Of a stretch of DNA of 43,749 nucleotides, positions 15,562 to 25,227 are shown in pieces. How positions within the stretch are numbered: the stretch's first letter is position 1; every line of letters begins with the position of its first letter. Source of the DNA: an uncultured Litoreibacter sp. GTDB lineage: Bacteria; Pseudomonadota; Alphaproteobacteria; Rhodobacterales; Rhodobacteraceae. The position numbers and the translations under genes are program-made. The stretch is from positions 1 to 43,749 of the forward strand of contig CALHHY010000099.1 of the NCBI GenBank assembly GCA_938030665.1, written 5' to 3'. The notes below the pieces were generated by a model that searched no databases, was not told the origin of the DNA, and saw only the letters and a program-made list of their open reading frames with translations.

Positions 15562-17628
15562 TTATAGAGCGCCGAAAAGCCCCTTCATCATCCGCTCCTT
15601 GCGCTTGATCTTCACCGTTTTCGGGATCGGGGGCGGCGTCATCTGCATCATCATCATGGGCGCGGGTGCCGCTTTCTTGCGTACCTTCCGGCGCACGGTG
15701 CGCTTGGGTGCGGCGGGCAGCGGGTTGTCGGATAGGAAGCTGCTCGACATCCAGCCTTTGACGGGCAGGCCGTCGGGGCCTGCAACCATGACCTGGGTCC
15801 AGCGGCCTTGCGTCTCAAACCCTTCCACGGGCGCGCCGCGGGACAGCGTTTCAAGCACGTCGAACTCGGTGGACGGACCGGCGCGCATGTTAACGCGGTT
15901 GCCTGCCACAAAAAGCGGCATCGGGTCGGCGATCACGGCCACTGGCGTATCAAGCTGCCCGATAGGGGCTGGCGGCGCGGTTTCCAAAATCGGGTCGGTC
16001 GCGGGGGCCGGTGTGGCGGCCGCAACGCGGATAGTGCCTGCAAGACCGGCGGTCCATTCCTCCGACAAGGTCGCAGCCTGCGGCAGCGCGTCAGGCAGAC
16101 CACTGGCTGCCGGGGCTTGCGCCAATTCGCGGACGGTGGCTTGGGCGGTCACCGGGGCACGGGGCAGCGGCGCGCGCGTCAGCGCCACCGGTGTAGCGTC
16201 CGGTATCGCAGGTTGCAGGCGGTTCACAGAGAGGAACTTGGTCGCCTCCACCAGTTTTGAAAACGCCTCCTGGCTGTCGATCACCAATGGCGCGGGAGCG
16301 AGGCCCGCAATCACAAGCTCTGGCACCGCCAGTAGCGCGGTGACGGGCACATGTGGCGCGGGTGCGCGGGTCGTGACGCCAGGCAACAGGTCGGCGAAAG
16401 AAGGCGTATCCAGCAATGATAACGCAGTCACCGGCGAGACGTTGCGGCTGGCCACCGCCGTGGGGGTCGATGGCTCCGCCAAAGCGGCGATGCTCGTTTC
16501 AGGCGGGGCAAGTTTCTCTGACAGGGCGCTTAGCGCAACCACGGGTTGCTGCGGTATCGGCGCCCGCGTGGTAAAGCCTGGGGCAAGATCCGAGGGCGCA
16601 GGCGCCCTTATTGCCGCCAAATCCGTGATCACGTCTGCGCCAGGGCCGGTTCGCGCGACAGGCCCGGAGGCCGCTTGCGAAGTGCCCAGGGTTTCGGGTG
16701 CCTCAAGGCCGTTCAGCGCATCGGTAACCAGTGTCACTGGTTCCTGCGGGGCAGGGACGGCGGGCGCATTCGGCGCCGTCTCTTCGACAGCAAGACGAGG
16801 CGGCACCGAGAGCGCGGCGAATGCCTCTGTTCCAGGCGCTTCGCCTTGCAGGGTTTTCGTCTGCGGGCCGTCATCCTGTGCAGTCACGTTTCCGGCAAAG
16901 TCGACGACGTCCGGCACGCGGGTCAGCGCGACGACCGGGTTCTCAGCTTCCGGAGCGCGCGGCGCGCTCGCGGTGTCAATGGCCGGGGCAGCGGGAGACG
17001 ACGTTGTTGCTGGTGCGACGCCAGCAACAACCGGTGCCGCCGTCTCAGTGGTGTCTGCGGGCGCGGCCCGGCCCACGTTTGGCCGCGCGCCTTCCAGCTC
17101 AGGCAGTTCGATTGCCTGATCGGTGATGGACAGGACGAAATCGGTCATCGACGTCTCCGCCCCGTCCTGACCTCCTGTGGCCCGGTTTGCCGAGATCTCG
17201 GCCTGCTCACTCGGTAGCTCTTTCTCCGCTGGGAGGGTTGCGTTCGCGACAGCATCGGGCTTGGCGAGAGCGGGCGGCGCAGTCGCTTCAGGGGCTGGGG
17301 CAATGCTGGCCGCAGGTGATTCTGGCACCGCAGCGCTAGCAACATCTATATCATCTGCCTGCGGCGCGGCTGTCATAGCGACGGCGTCGGCGGGCGTGGC
17401 ATCAGGCGTTGTTTGCGACCCGATTGTGCTTGTGCCAGCAATCTGCGTGTCAGTTGTACCGGTCACAGGCGCGTCAGGTTGCGTCGTCACAACCTGGCCT
17501 GACGCAGGCGCTGAGGCTTGTGTGGAGCTGTCCGGTAACGACCGCTCAGATCCAGGATCGACCGGAATAAAGAAGAGAACGAGAATGGCGCCGACGGCGC
17601 CCCAACCTAGAAGACTTCTAACGTGCAC
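15562..17628 (-). CDS. SH3 domain-containing protein with long Ala/Pro-rich body
   Basis: About 688 residues. One membrane segment lies at the N-terminus (SLLGWGAVGAILVLFFIPV). A low-complexity region of about 470 residues rich in Ala, Pro, Thr and Val follows, and near residue 590 a bacterial SH3 domain (NRVNMRAGPSTEFDVLETL ... GWMSSSFLSDN) that usually binds peptidoglycan. The tail is basic with a Met/Pro run. The body contains degenerate repeats of the form TRAPxPxxPVxAL (four readable). GTG at 17626-17628 is chosen because it starts just before the membrane segment with GGGTGG upstream; the frame could also start at TTG 17700. The periplasmic location and wall-binding role are inferred. 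Confidence 0.7.
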   Translation of the reverse strand: MHVRSLLGWGAVGAILVLFFIPVDPGSERSLPDSSTQASAPASGQVVTTQPDAPVTGTTDTQIAGTSTIGSQTTPDATPADAVAMTAAPQADDIDVASAAVPESPAASIAPAPEATAPPALAKPDAVANATLPAEKELPSEQAEISANRATGGQDGAETSMTDFVLSITDQAIELPELEGARPNVGRAAPADTTETAAPVVAGVAPATTSSPAAPAIDTASAPRAPEAENPVVALTRVPDVVDFAGNVTAQDDGPQTKTLQGEAPGTEAFAALSVPPRLAVEETAPNAPAVPAPQEPVTLVTDALNGLEAPETLGTSQAASGPVARTGPGADVITDLAAIRAPAPSDLAPGFTTRAPIPQQPVVALSALSEKLAPPETSIAALAEPSTPTAVASRNVSPVTALSLLDTPSFADLLPGVTTRAPAPHVPVTALLAVPELVIAGLAPAPLVIDSQEAFSKLVEATKFLSVNRLQPAIPDATPVALTRAPLPRAPVTAQATVRELAQAPAASGLPDALPQAATLSEEWTAGLAGTIRVAAATPAPATDPILETAPPAPIGQLDTPVAVIADPMPLFVAGNRVNMRAGPSTEFDVLETLSRGAPVEGFETQGRWTQVMVAGPDGLPVKGWMSSSFLSDNPLPAAPKRTVRRKVRKKAAPAPMMMMQMTPPPIPKTVKIKRKERMMKGLFGAL

Positions 17629-17789
17629 TGTAAATACCACCCACAACAATGGTTCCCCAAAACCAAGAACAAGGTTAATCGCGTATTCGTTATTTCGCAA
17701 GGACCAAGACGTAAATTGACGTCACGCCCTATGATGCTACAGGCCTCGCGCTTGATCACAAGGGCCTGCCGGTCGGTTTTTCGGAGACT

Positions 17790-20700
17790 CTACTCCAGTT
17801 CGACCAGCAGATCCTTGGCGTCAATCTGCCCGCCCGGTATGACATGGACGGCCTTGATCACGGCGTCGCGTTCAGCGTGGATACCGGTCTCCATCTTCAT
17901 GGCTTCTATGGTTAAAAGCAGATCGCCCTCTTTCACCTTCTTGCCAATTTGGGCGGCCACCGTGGCGACAACGCCAGGCATTGGGGCGCCGATATGGTTG
18001 GGATTGCCGGCCTCTGCCTTGGGCATTTTGGCAACAACTGCGGCGACCTTGCGATCCGGCACGCGGATGGTACGCGGCTGGCCGTTCAGCTCGAAAAACA
18101 CCTTGGCCTCGCCGTCATCATTCGTGGCCGCGCGGGCCTGCATGCGAATCTCAAGGGTTTTACCGGGGTCGATCTCGACGCTGATCTCTTCGCCAGGTTT
18201 CATGCCGTAGAAAAATGTGTGGGTGGGCAGGGTGCGCACGGGGCCGTATGTCTCGTGGCGCATGGCGTAATCGGTGAAGACCTTGGGATACATCAGGTAG
18301 CCGTTCAGGTCCTCATTGTCGATTTCCTTGCCGTCCAGCCGCGCGGCTAGCTCGGCGCGTACGGCTTCCAGATCAACCGGCTCCAGCTCCTCGCCGGGGC
18401 GCTTGGTAGATGGTTTTTCGCCTTTGAGGATCTTTTTCTGAATACCCTTTGGCCAGCCGCCCGGGGGTTGGCCAAGCGAGCCGCGCATCATATCGACGAC
18501 GCTTTCAGGGAAGGCCACATCGGTGTCCTTGTCTTCCACCTGCGCGCGGGTCAGGCCTTGGCTCACCATCATCAGCGCCATGTCGCCCACCACCTTGGAC
18601 GAGGGCGTGACCTTTACGATATCGCCAAACATCTGGTTTACATCCGCATAGGTCTGGGCGACCTCGTGCCAGCGTTCTTCCAGGCCGACGGAACGCGCCT
18701 GCGCCTTGAGGTTGGTAAACTGCCCGCCTGGCATCTCGTGCAAGTAGACCTCGGAAGCGGGGGCCTGCATGCCGCTTTCAAAGGCCGCGTAATGGCCGCG
18801 CACGGCCTCCCAATAGTCAGAGATTTCGCGCACCGTTTTGATGTCCAGACCGGTGTCGCGGTCGGTATTGGCCAGCACCTCAACGACGGAGCCAAGGGTG
18901 GCCTGGCTGGTATTGCCGCTGAGCGCATCCATGGCGCAATCCACCGCATCGACGCCCGCATCTGAGGCCGCGAGGATGGTGGCCACGGCGGTGCCTGCCG
19001 TGTCATGGGTGTGGAAGTGGATCGGCAGGCCGACCTCCTCCTTCAGGGCCTTGATCAGGATCGTGGCGGAGGCGGGTTTCAAAAGGCCCGCCATATCCTT
19101 GAGGCCCAGCACATGCGCGCCGCCCGCTTTCAGCGCCTTGCCCATGTCGACGTAATATTTCAGGTCATATTTGCTGCGCTCGGGGTTCAGCAGATCGCCC
19201 GTGTAGCAGATCGATCCCTCGCAGACCTTGCCTGCCTCGACCACCGCATCCATGGCGACACGCATGTTTTCAACCCAGTTCAGGCTGTCAAAGACCCGGA
19301 AAACGTCCACGCCGGTCTCCGCCGCCTGCCGCACGAATTCCTGCACCACATTATCTGGGTAATTGGTGTAGCCCACCCCGTTCGAGGCGCGCAGCAGCAT
19401 TTGCGTCATCAGGTTCGGCATCGCCTTGCGCAGGTCGCGCAACCGCTGCCAGGGGCATTCCTGCAGGAACCGGTAGGCCACATCAAACGTGGCCCCGCCC
19501 CAGCACTCCATGGAGAATAGCTGCGGCATGTTCGCGGCGTAGGTCGGCGCCACCCGGATCATATCGATGGAGCGCATGCGCGTCGCCAGCAGCGATTGGT
19601 GGCCATCGCGCATCGTGGTGTCGGTAATCAGCAGCTGCTTTTGCTCGCTCATCCAATCGGCCACGGCTTGCGGCCCGTGATCTTCAAGGATGTTGCGCGT
19701 CCCATATGCGGGCTCGGCCTTGGGCTCGGGCGCTTTGGGCGTCCGGGTGCCGGCGGGCAGGGGACGGCCTTCGGTTTCGGGATGGCCGTTGACGGTGATG
19801 TCGGCAATGTAGGTCAGCACTTTGGTGCCCCGGTCGCGACGGGGCGAGAAATCGAACAGCTCCGGCGTCTCGTCGATGAATTTCGTGTGGTATTCGTAAT
19901 TCAGGAAAGTCGGGTGCTTCAGCAGGTTCTCGACAAAGGCAATGTTTGTCGACACGCCCCGTATACGAAACTCACGCAGGGCGCGGTCCATGCGGGAGAT
20001 CGTGGCCTCCGGCGTTGGTGCCCAGGCGGTGACCTTTTCAAGAAGCGAGTCGTAATACCGCGTGATCACCGCGCCGGAATAGGCAGTGCCGCCATCGAGC
20101 CGGATGCCCATACCCGTGGCCGAGCGATAGGTGGTGATGCGGCCGTAATCGGGGATGAAGTTGTTTTGCGGATCCTCGGTGGTGACGCGGCATTGCAGCG
20201 CGTGGCCGTCCAGCTTGACGTCATATTGGGAAGCCGTGCCGGTGGCCTCGACCAGCGATTTGCCCTCGGCAATCAGGATTTGCGCGCGGACGATGTCGAT
20301 GCCGGTCACCTCCTCGGTGACGGTGTGTTCGACCTGTACGCGTGGGTTCACTTCGATGAAGTAGAACTCGCCTGTGTCCATATCCATCAGGAATTCGACG
20401 GTGCCCGCGCATTCGTAATTGACGTGTTCGCAGATCTTCTTGCCGAGATTGCACAGCTGCTCGCGCTGCGTGCCTGACAGGTAGGGGGCCGGCGCGCGTT
20501 CCACCACTTTCTGGTTGCGCCGCTGGACGGAGCAGTCGCGTTCCCACAGGTGGTAAATCTGCCCGTGGCTGTCGCCCAGGATCTGGACCTCCACATGGCG
20601 GGCGCGCAGGATCATCTTTTCCAGATAGCCCTCGCCATTGCCGAAAGCGGCTTCGGCCTCCCGACGGCCTTCAAGGACCTTCTCCTCCAGCTCTTCCTCG

Positions 20701-21227
20701 GACATGATCGGCCGCATTCCGCGCCCGCCGCCGCCCCAGGAGGCTTTGAGCATCAACGGATAGCCCACCTCAGCCGCCTGTTTTTTGGTGGTTTCGATGC
20801 CGTCGCCCAGCACATCGGTGGCAGGGATGACAGGCACGCCGGCCTTGATGGCCACCTGCCGCGCCGATGCCTTATCACCAAGCGCGCGCATAGTTTCGGC
20901 GCGTGGCCCGATGAATTTGATGCCGTTCTTGGTGCAAGCATCGACAAAATCGGGGTTCTCGGACAGAAGCCCGTAGCCCGGATGGATCGCATCCGCGCCG
21001 GACATTTTGGCCACGCGAATGATCTCGTCTATGGACAGGTAGGCTTGGACGGGCCCCAGCCCCTCGCCGATGTGATAGGCTTCATCCGCCTTGAACCGGT
21101 GCAGACCCAGCTTGTCTTCCTCGGCGAAGACGGCGACGGTTTTCTTGCCCATCTCATTGGCGGCGCGCATCACGCGGATGGCGATTTCACCCCGGTTTGC
21201 AATCAGGATTTTCTTGAAATCGGCCAT
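17790..21227 (-). CDS. pyc: Pyruvate carboxylase
   Basis: The 1145-residue multidomain enzyme makes oxaloacetate from pyruvate, bicarbonate and ATP, replenishing the TCA cycle in the cytoplasm. The order is biotin carboxylase (residues 1-450, with the glycine-rich SWGGGGRGMR and the RNQKVVE segment), carboxyltransferase (about 530-820, starting LLITDTTMRDGHQS with the conserved DTTxRDGHQS metal and pyruvate site), the allosteric/PC linker, and a C-terminal biotinyl domain with EAMKMETG and the biotinylated Lys near 1111. The length agrees with the bacterial single-chain form. ATG at 21225-21227 has GAGGGTG at a proper distance; an in-frame GTG three codons upstream is rejected. Confidence 0.97.
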   Translation of the reverse strand: MADFKKILIANRGEIAIRVMRAANEMGKKTVAVFAEEDKLGLHRFKADEAYHIGEGLGPVQAYLSIDEIIRVAKMSGADAIHPGYGLLSENPDFVDACTKNGIKFIGPRAETMRALGDKASARQVAIKAGVPVIPATDVLGDGIETTKKQAAEVGYPLMLKASWGGGGRGMRPIMSEEELEEKVLEGRREAEAAFGNGEGYLEKMILRARHVEVQILGDSHGQIYHLWERDCSVQRRNQKVVERAPAPYLSGTQREQLCNLGKKICEHVNYECAGTVEFLMDMDTGEFYFIEVNPRVQVEHTVTEEVTGIDIVRAQILIAEGKSLVEATGTASQYDVKLDGHALQCRVTTEDPQNNFIPDYGRITTYRSATGMGIRLDGGTAYSGAVITRYYDSLLEKVTAWAPTPEATISRMDRALREFRIRGVSTNIAFVENLLKHPTFLNYEYHTKFIDETPELFDFSPRRDRGTKVLTYIADITVNGHPETEGRPLPAGTRTPKAPEPKAEPAYGTRNILEDHGPQAVADWMSEQKQLLITDTTMRDGHQSLLATRMRSIDMIRVAPTYAANMPQLFSMECWGGATFDVAYRFLQECPWQRLRDLRKAMPNLMTQMLLRASNGVGYTNYPDNVVQEFVRQAAETGVDVFRVFDSLNWVENMRVAMDAVVEAGKVCEGSICYTGDLLNPERSKYDLKYYVDMGKALKAGGAHVLGLKDMAGLLKPASATILIKALKEEVGLPIHFHTHDTAGTAVATILAASDAGVDAVDCAMDALSGNTSQATLGSVVEVLANTDRDTGLDIKTVREISDYWEAVRGHYAAFESGMQAPASEVYLHEMPGGQFTNLKAQARSVGLEERWHEVAQTYADVNQMFGDIVKVTPSSKVVGDMALMMVSQGLTRAQVEDKDTDVAFPESVVDMMRGSLGQPPGGWPKGIQKKILKGEKPSTKRPGEELEPVDLEAVRAELAARLDGKEIDNEDLNGYLMYPKVFTDYAMRHETYGPVRTLPTHTFFYGMKPGEEISVEIDPGKTLEIRMQARAATNDDGEAKVFFELNGQPRTIRVPDRKVAAVVAKMPKAEAGNPNHIGAPMPGVVATVAAQIGKKVKEGDLLLTIEAMKMETGIHAERDAVIKAVHVIPGGQIDAKDLLVELE

Positions 21228-21408
21228 GGCTTGCACCCTCGCTATGTGTCGTCATTTTGCAGTCGCAGCATCCTTATGCGGGAAATGACCCGCCGTAAAC
21301 TGGCTACATGTGGGTAGTTTCCCCTAGAGGTGCGCCTGCGACGCTTGCGGAGCTTTTGCGTCATTTTGGGGATGTTGACCCCCCAGACCATGTCGATGCT
21401 GTCAGGGG

Positions 21409-22539
21409 TTAGAGCAGGCAGTGCCGCAGGTCCGCCAGCGTTTTGGTGCCGAGCTGGCCCATATTGGCCTCCATATCCTTGCGCAGCATATCTGCCAGAT
21501 GGGCCGGGCCTTTTTGCCCCGCTGCCCCTAGGGCATAATGCCAGGCGCGGCCCAACATGACGAAATCGGCGCCCAGGGCCAGCGCGCGGATGATGTCGAG
21601 CCCGCCCTCCACGCCGCTGTCGAAGATCACCGGCAGGGTCGTCGCGGCCCGCACATGTGGCAGCGCCGAGATCGCGCCTTGAGCGGCATCAAATTGCCGG
21701 CCGGCATGGTTGGAGATCCAGATCGCATCCACACCCGCATCCTGCAGCCGGGCCGCGTCATCCGGGCGGGTGACCCCTTTGACAATCAGCGGCCCCGACC
21801 ACGCATCGCGCAGCCGTTTTAGGTAGTCCCAATCGGGCGAGGTGCGCAGCAGGTAGCCGATATGCTCTGTGGAGGGGAGCTGACCCTTGAAATCGGAATA
21901 TTTATCGAGCGTTTTCATGCGCGGCATGCCGGTCTGGCGAATGCCATTGAGCCAGACGGGGCATTGCGCGGCCTGCAGTGCCAGCCGGGGCGTCAGCTTC
22001 GGGGGCTGGGTCAGCCCGCCGCGTGTCTGGCGTTCACGCCTGCTTGCCACCGGGACATCCACCGTCAGAATAAGAGTATTGAACCCGGCGGCGCGCGCGC
22101 GGGAGATCATATCGTCACGGATCGCTTCGTCGCGGGGCGGGTACATCTGGAACCAGGCATGTTCGCCCAGATGGGGGGCGATGTCCTCGGGCGTGGTCGT
22201 GGCCACTGTGGACATGGTGTAGGGGATGCCGATGTCGGAAGCGGTTTGCGCCAGCATCCGCTCCGCCCCCGGCCAGATCAGGCCCGACATGCCGACCGGA
22301 GAGATGCCAAAAGGCAGCGGAAACCCGCGGCCAAGCAACGTGGTTGTGAGATCCGGCTTGAATTCGCCATGCAGGATTGAGGCGCGAAACAGCACCGCAT
22401 CAAGCGCCTCGCGGTTGCGGCGCGCGGTCTGCTCGTCCCCGGTGGCGCTGTCGAGATATTCCCAGACGAAATGCGGGATACGCCGCCGCGCGGCACGGCG
22501 CAGGTCGGAGATAGCGGGAAATTTCGAATGTAGGTCCAT
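21409..22539 (-). CDS. FMN-dependent alpha-hydroxy-acid dehydrogenase (LldD-like)
   Basis: The 376-residue protein belongs to the FMN-dependent alpha-hydroxyacid oxidase/dehydrogenase family. The active-site histidine lies in SNHAGRQ (His278) followed by the phosphate-binding DSGVEGG segment, and substrate-binding ARAAGF/VASRRERQTRGG pieces are present. The conserved SNHGG has Ala in the fourth position, a small and usually tolerated change. L-lactate is the likely substrate (quinone-linked LldD type) but glycolate or mandelate relatives look similar. The pyc gene follows on the same strand after 180 bases; lactate to pyruvate to oxaloacetate is a sensible pairing but no direct coupling is seen. 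No strong ribosome binding site is visible. Confidence 0.83.
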   Translation of the reverse strand: MDLHSKFPAISDLRRAARRRIPHFVWEYLDSATGDEQTARRNREALDAVLFRASILHGEFKPDLTTTLLGRGFPLPFGISPVGMSGLIWPGAERMLAQTASDIGIPYTMSTVATTTPEDIAPHLGEHAWFQMYPPRDEAIRDDMISRARAAGFNTLILTVDVPVASRRERQTRGGLTQPPKLTPRLALQAAQCPVWLNGIRQTGMPRMKTLDKYSDFKGQLPSTEHIGYLLRTSPDWDYLKRLRDAWSGPLIVKGVTRPDDAARLQDAGVDAIWISNHAGRQFDAAQGAISALPHVRAATTLPVIFDSGVEGGLDIIRALALGADFVMLGRAWHYALGAAGQKGPAHLADMLRKDMEANMGQLGTKTLADLRHCLL

Positions 22540-22642
22540 GGCGGGTTTGTCCGGTCATTCCGTCGCTTTGTCCAGAGAAACCGCTGGAACATATATAGAA
22601 CACCTCTTTCCCTGAACCGGGCTTCGCGCTATCTTGAAACTT

Positions 22643-25042
22643 ATGAGCAGTTCCGACGATTTCGACGCCTTCGAGGCGGCTTCCCATACGCCCTTGTCGC
22701 AGCGCGCCTTTGGGGCGGCGGTGGCCTCCCGCGCGGCACCTTATCTTGAGGGGCTGAACCCCGCGCAGCGCGCGGCGGTGGAGACGCTCGACGGCCCCGT
22801 GTTGATGCTGGCAGGCGCGGGCACCGGCAAGACGCGGGCGCTGACGGCGCGGATCGCGCATCTGCTGACCACGGGATCGGCACGGCCCAATGAAATTCTG
22901 GCCGTGACCTTCACCAACAAAGCCGCCCGCGAGATGAAGGAACGCGTGGGCAAGCTGCTGGGCGAGGCGGTGGAAGGCGTGCCATGGTTGGGCACGTTCC
23001 ATTCGATCTGCGTGAAGCTTCTGCGCCGCCATGCGGAGCTGGTCGGGTTGAAGTCCAACTTCACCATTCTCGACACGGATGACCAGTTGCGGCTGCTCAA
23101 GCAGCTGATCGCAGCCGAAGGCATTGACGACAAGCGGTGGCCTGCGCGGATGCTGGCGGGGCTGATCGACCAGTGGAAGAACCGCGCCTGGACGCCGGAG
23201 GCGCTGCCCGCATCGGAGGCCGGGGCCTATAACAACCGCGGCGGCGAGTTTTACGCAGCCTACCAGCAACGGCTGAAGACACTGAACGCGGTCGATTTCG
23301 GCGACCTGCTGCTGCATATGGTGACGATCTTTCAGAACCACGACGATGTGCTGGCGCAATACCAGCGGTGGTTCAAATACATCCTTGTGGACGAGTATCA
23401 GGATACCAACGTGGCCCAGTATATGTGGCTGCGCCTGCTGGCCGCCGGGCACCGCAATATTTGTTGCGTAGGTGACGATGACCAGTCGATCTACGGCTGG
23501 CGCGGCGCGGAGGTCGGCAACATTTTGCGCTTTGAGACCGACTTTGAGGGCGCAAAAATTGTTAAATTGGAACAAAACTACCGTTCCACCGAGCATATTC
23601 TGGCAGCCGCCTCGGGCGTGATTGCGGGCAATAAGGGCCGGCTTGGCAAGACCCTTTTTACCGAAGCCCACGGCGGGGAGAAGGTGCGCCTGATCGGCCA
23701 TTGGGACGGCGAGGAAGAGGCGCGCTGGATCGGGGACGAGATCGAGGCCATGCAGGTGGGCACGCGGGGCATGGCGCCGATATCGCTTAATGATATGGCG
23801 ATCCTCGTGCGTGCCTCCCATCAGATGCGCGCCTTTGAGGACCGGTTCCTGACCATCGGGTTGCCCTACCGCGTCATCGGGGGCCCACGCTTTTATGAGC
23901 GGATGGAGATACGTGACGCAATGGCCTATTTCCGGCTTGCGGTCTCCCCCGATGATGATCTCGCGTTTGAGCGGATCGTGAACACTCCGAAACGCGGGCT
24001 TGGCGACAAGGCGCAGCAGAAAATTCAGGTCACGGCGCGGGCAAATGGCGTGTCGCTGCATGAGGGCGCGCGGCTGCTGCTTATGGCCAAGGGGCTGGGC
24101 GGCAAGGGCGCGGTGGAGCTGCAGAAGCTGGTGGACGGCATTGACCGCTGGTCGGGGCAGGTGCGGGCGGAGGCTGACACCCATATCGAGCTGGCCGAAA
24201 TGATGCTGGAAGAATCCGGCTATACCGAGATGTGGCAGAACGACAAAACGCCTGAAGCGCCGGGCCGGCTGGACAACCTGAAAGAACTGATCAAGGCGCT
24301 GGAAGGATTTGAAAACCTGCAAGGCTTCCTCGAACACATCTCCCTTGTCATGGACAATGACACGGAGGCCGCAGGCGAGCAGGTCTCGATCATGACACTG
24401 CACGGGGCCAAGGGGCTGGAATTTCCGGCCGTGTTCCTGCCGGGCTGGGAAGACGGGTTGTTCCCCTCGCAACGCTCTATGGATGAGAGCGGCCTGAAAG
24501 GTCTGGAAGAAGAGCGCCGCCTTGCCTATGTCGGCATCACCCGCGCCGAAGAGCTATGCACGATCAGCTTTGCCGGCAACCGGCGGGTCTACGGGCAGTG
24601 GCAGTCGCAACTGCCCTCCCGCTTCATTGACGAGCTGCCCGAGGCGCATGTGGAGGTGCTGACACCGCCGGGTCTTTACGGCCATCAGGGGGGTAACATG
24701 GCGCAGGCCTCACCAGTGCTGCAGGCCGTGGCGGAAAGCGATCTGCATGACAAGGCGGCCAGCGCGAATGTCTATAACTCCCCCGGTTGGCGGCGGCTGC
24801 AGGAACGGCAGGGCAGGCGCGGTATGGGCCAGCCGCGCGAGACCAAGAATATGGTGATTGACGCGCAGGCGGTCTCTGCCTTTATAACGGGGCAGCGGGT
24901 GTTTCACCAGAAATTCGGCTACGGCACGGTGGAGGCGATAGAAGGCGACAAGCTAGATATTGCGTTTGACAAAGCCGGCACCAAAAAGGTCGTCGGCAAA
25001 TTTCTGGTCGCGGCTGAAAGCGCCGGGGACGTGCCGTTTTAG
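22643..25042 (+). CDS. uvrD: UvrD/PcrA family ATP-dependent 3'-5' DNA helicase
   Basis: The 799-residue SF1A helicase unwinds DNA during nucleotide-excision and mismatch repair in the cytoplasm. Motifs in order: Q-motif segment LNPAQRAAVE, Walker A GAGTGKT (58-64), VDEYQDTN (Walker B, near 249), QNYRSTE, and late LHGAKGLEFPAVFLPG and VGITRAEE. A C-terminal Tudor-like end (FHQKFGYGTVEAIEGDKLDIAFD) is the RNAP-binding fold typical of PcrA/UvrD. ATG at 22643 is chosen over a TTG three codons upstream. It is divergent from the LldD-like gene. Confidence 0.93.
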   Translation: MSSSDDFDAFEAASHTPLSQRAFGAAVASRAAPYLEGLNPAQRAAVETLDGPVLMLAGAGTGKTRALTARIAHLLTTGSARPNEILAVTFTNKAAREMKERVGKLLGEAVEGVPWLGTFHSICVKLLRRHAELVGLKSNFTILDTDDQLRLLKQLIAAEGIDDKRWPARMLAGLIDQWKNRAWTPEALPASEAGAYNNRGGEFYAAYQQRLKTLNAVDFGDLLLHMVTIFQNHDDVLAQYQRWFKYILVDEYQDTNVAQYMWLRLLAAGHRNICCVGDDDQSIYGWRGAEVGNILRFETDFEGAKIVKLEQNYRSTEHILAAASGVIAGNKGRLGKTLFTEAHGGEKVRLIGHWDGEEEARWIGDEIEAMQVGTRGMAPISLNDMAILVRASHQMRAFEDRFLTIGLPYRVIGGPRFYERMEIRDAMAYFRLAVSPDDDLAFERIVNTPKRGLGDKAQQKIQVTARANGVSLHEGARLLLMAKGLGGKGAVELQKLVDGIDRWSGQVRAEADTHIELAEMMLEESGYTEMWQNDKTPEAPGRLDNLKELIKALEGFENLQGFLEHISLVMDNDTEAAGEQVSIMTLHGAKGLEFPAVFLPGWEDGLFPSQRSMDESGLKGLEEERRLAYVGITRAEELCTISFAGNRRVYGQWQSQLPSRFIDELPEAHVEVLTPPGLYGHQGGNMAQASPVLQAVAESDLHDKAASANVYNSPGWRRLQERQGRRGMGQPRETKNMVIDAQAVSAFITGQRVFHQKFGYGTVEAIEGDKLDIAFDKAGTKKVVGKFLVAAESAGDVPF

Positions 25043-25227
25043 CCTGCCTTTAAGGCGCTTTTCGCCCTGCTCTACCCGCATGGCTGGCTGAAGAAGTCTC
25101 AAAACAGCCGCATTCTTAGCTAAATTTCTGCTGATTTTATATGCCATCTCTCCGCGCGGCGAACAGGCTTTTGGTGGCCGGTGCCCGATGACGTTGAAGC
25201 AGTTTAGAAAGTATGAGGGCATAGATC

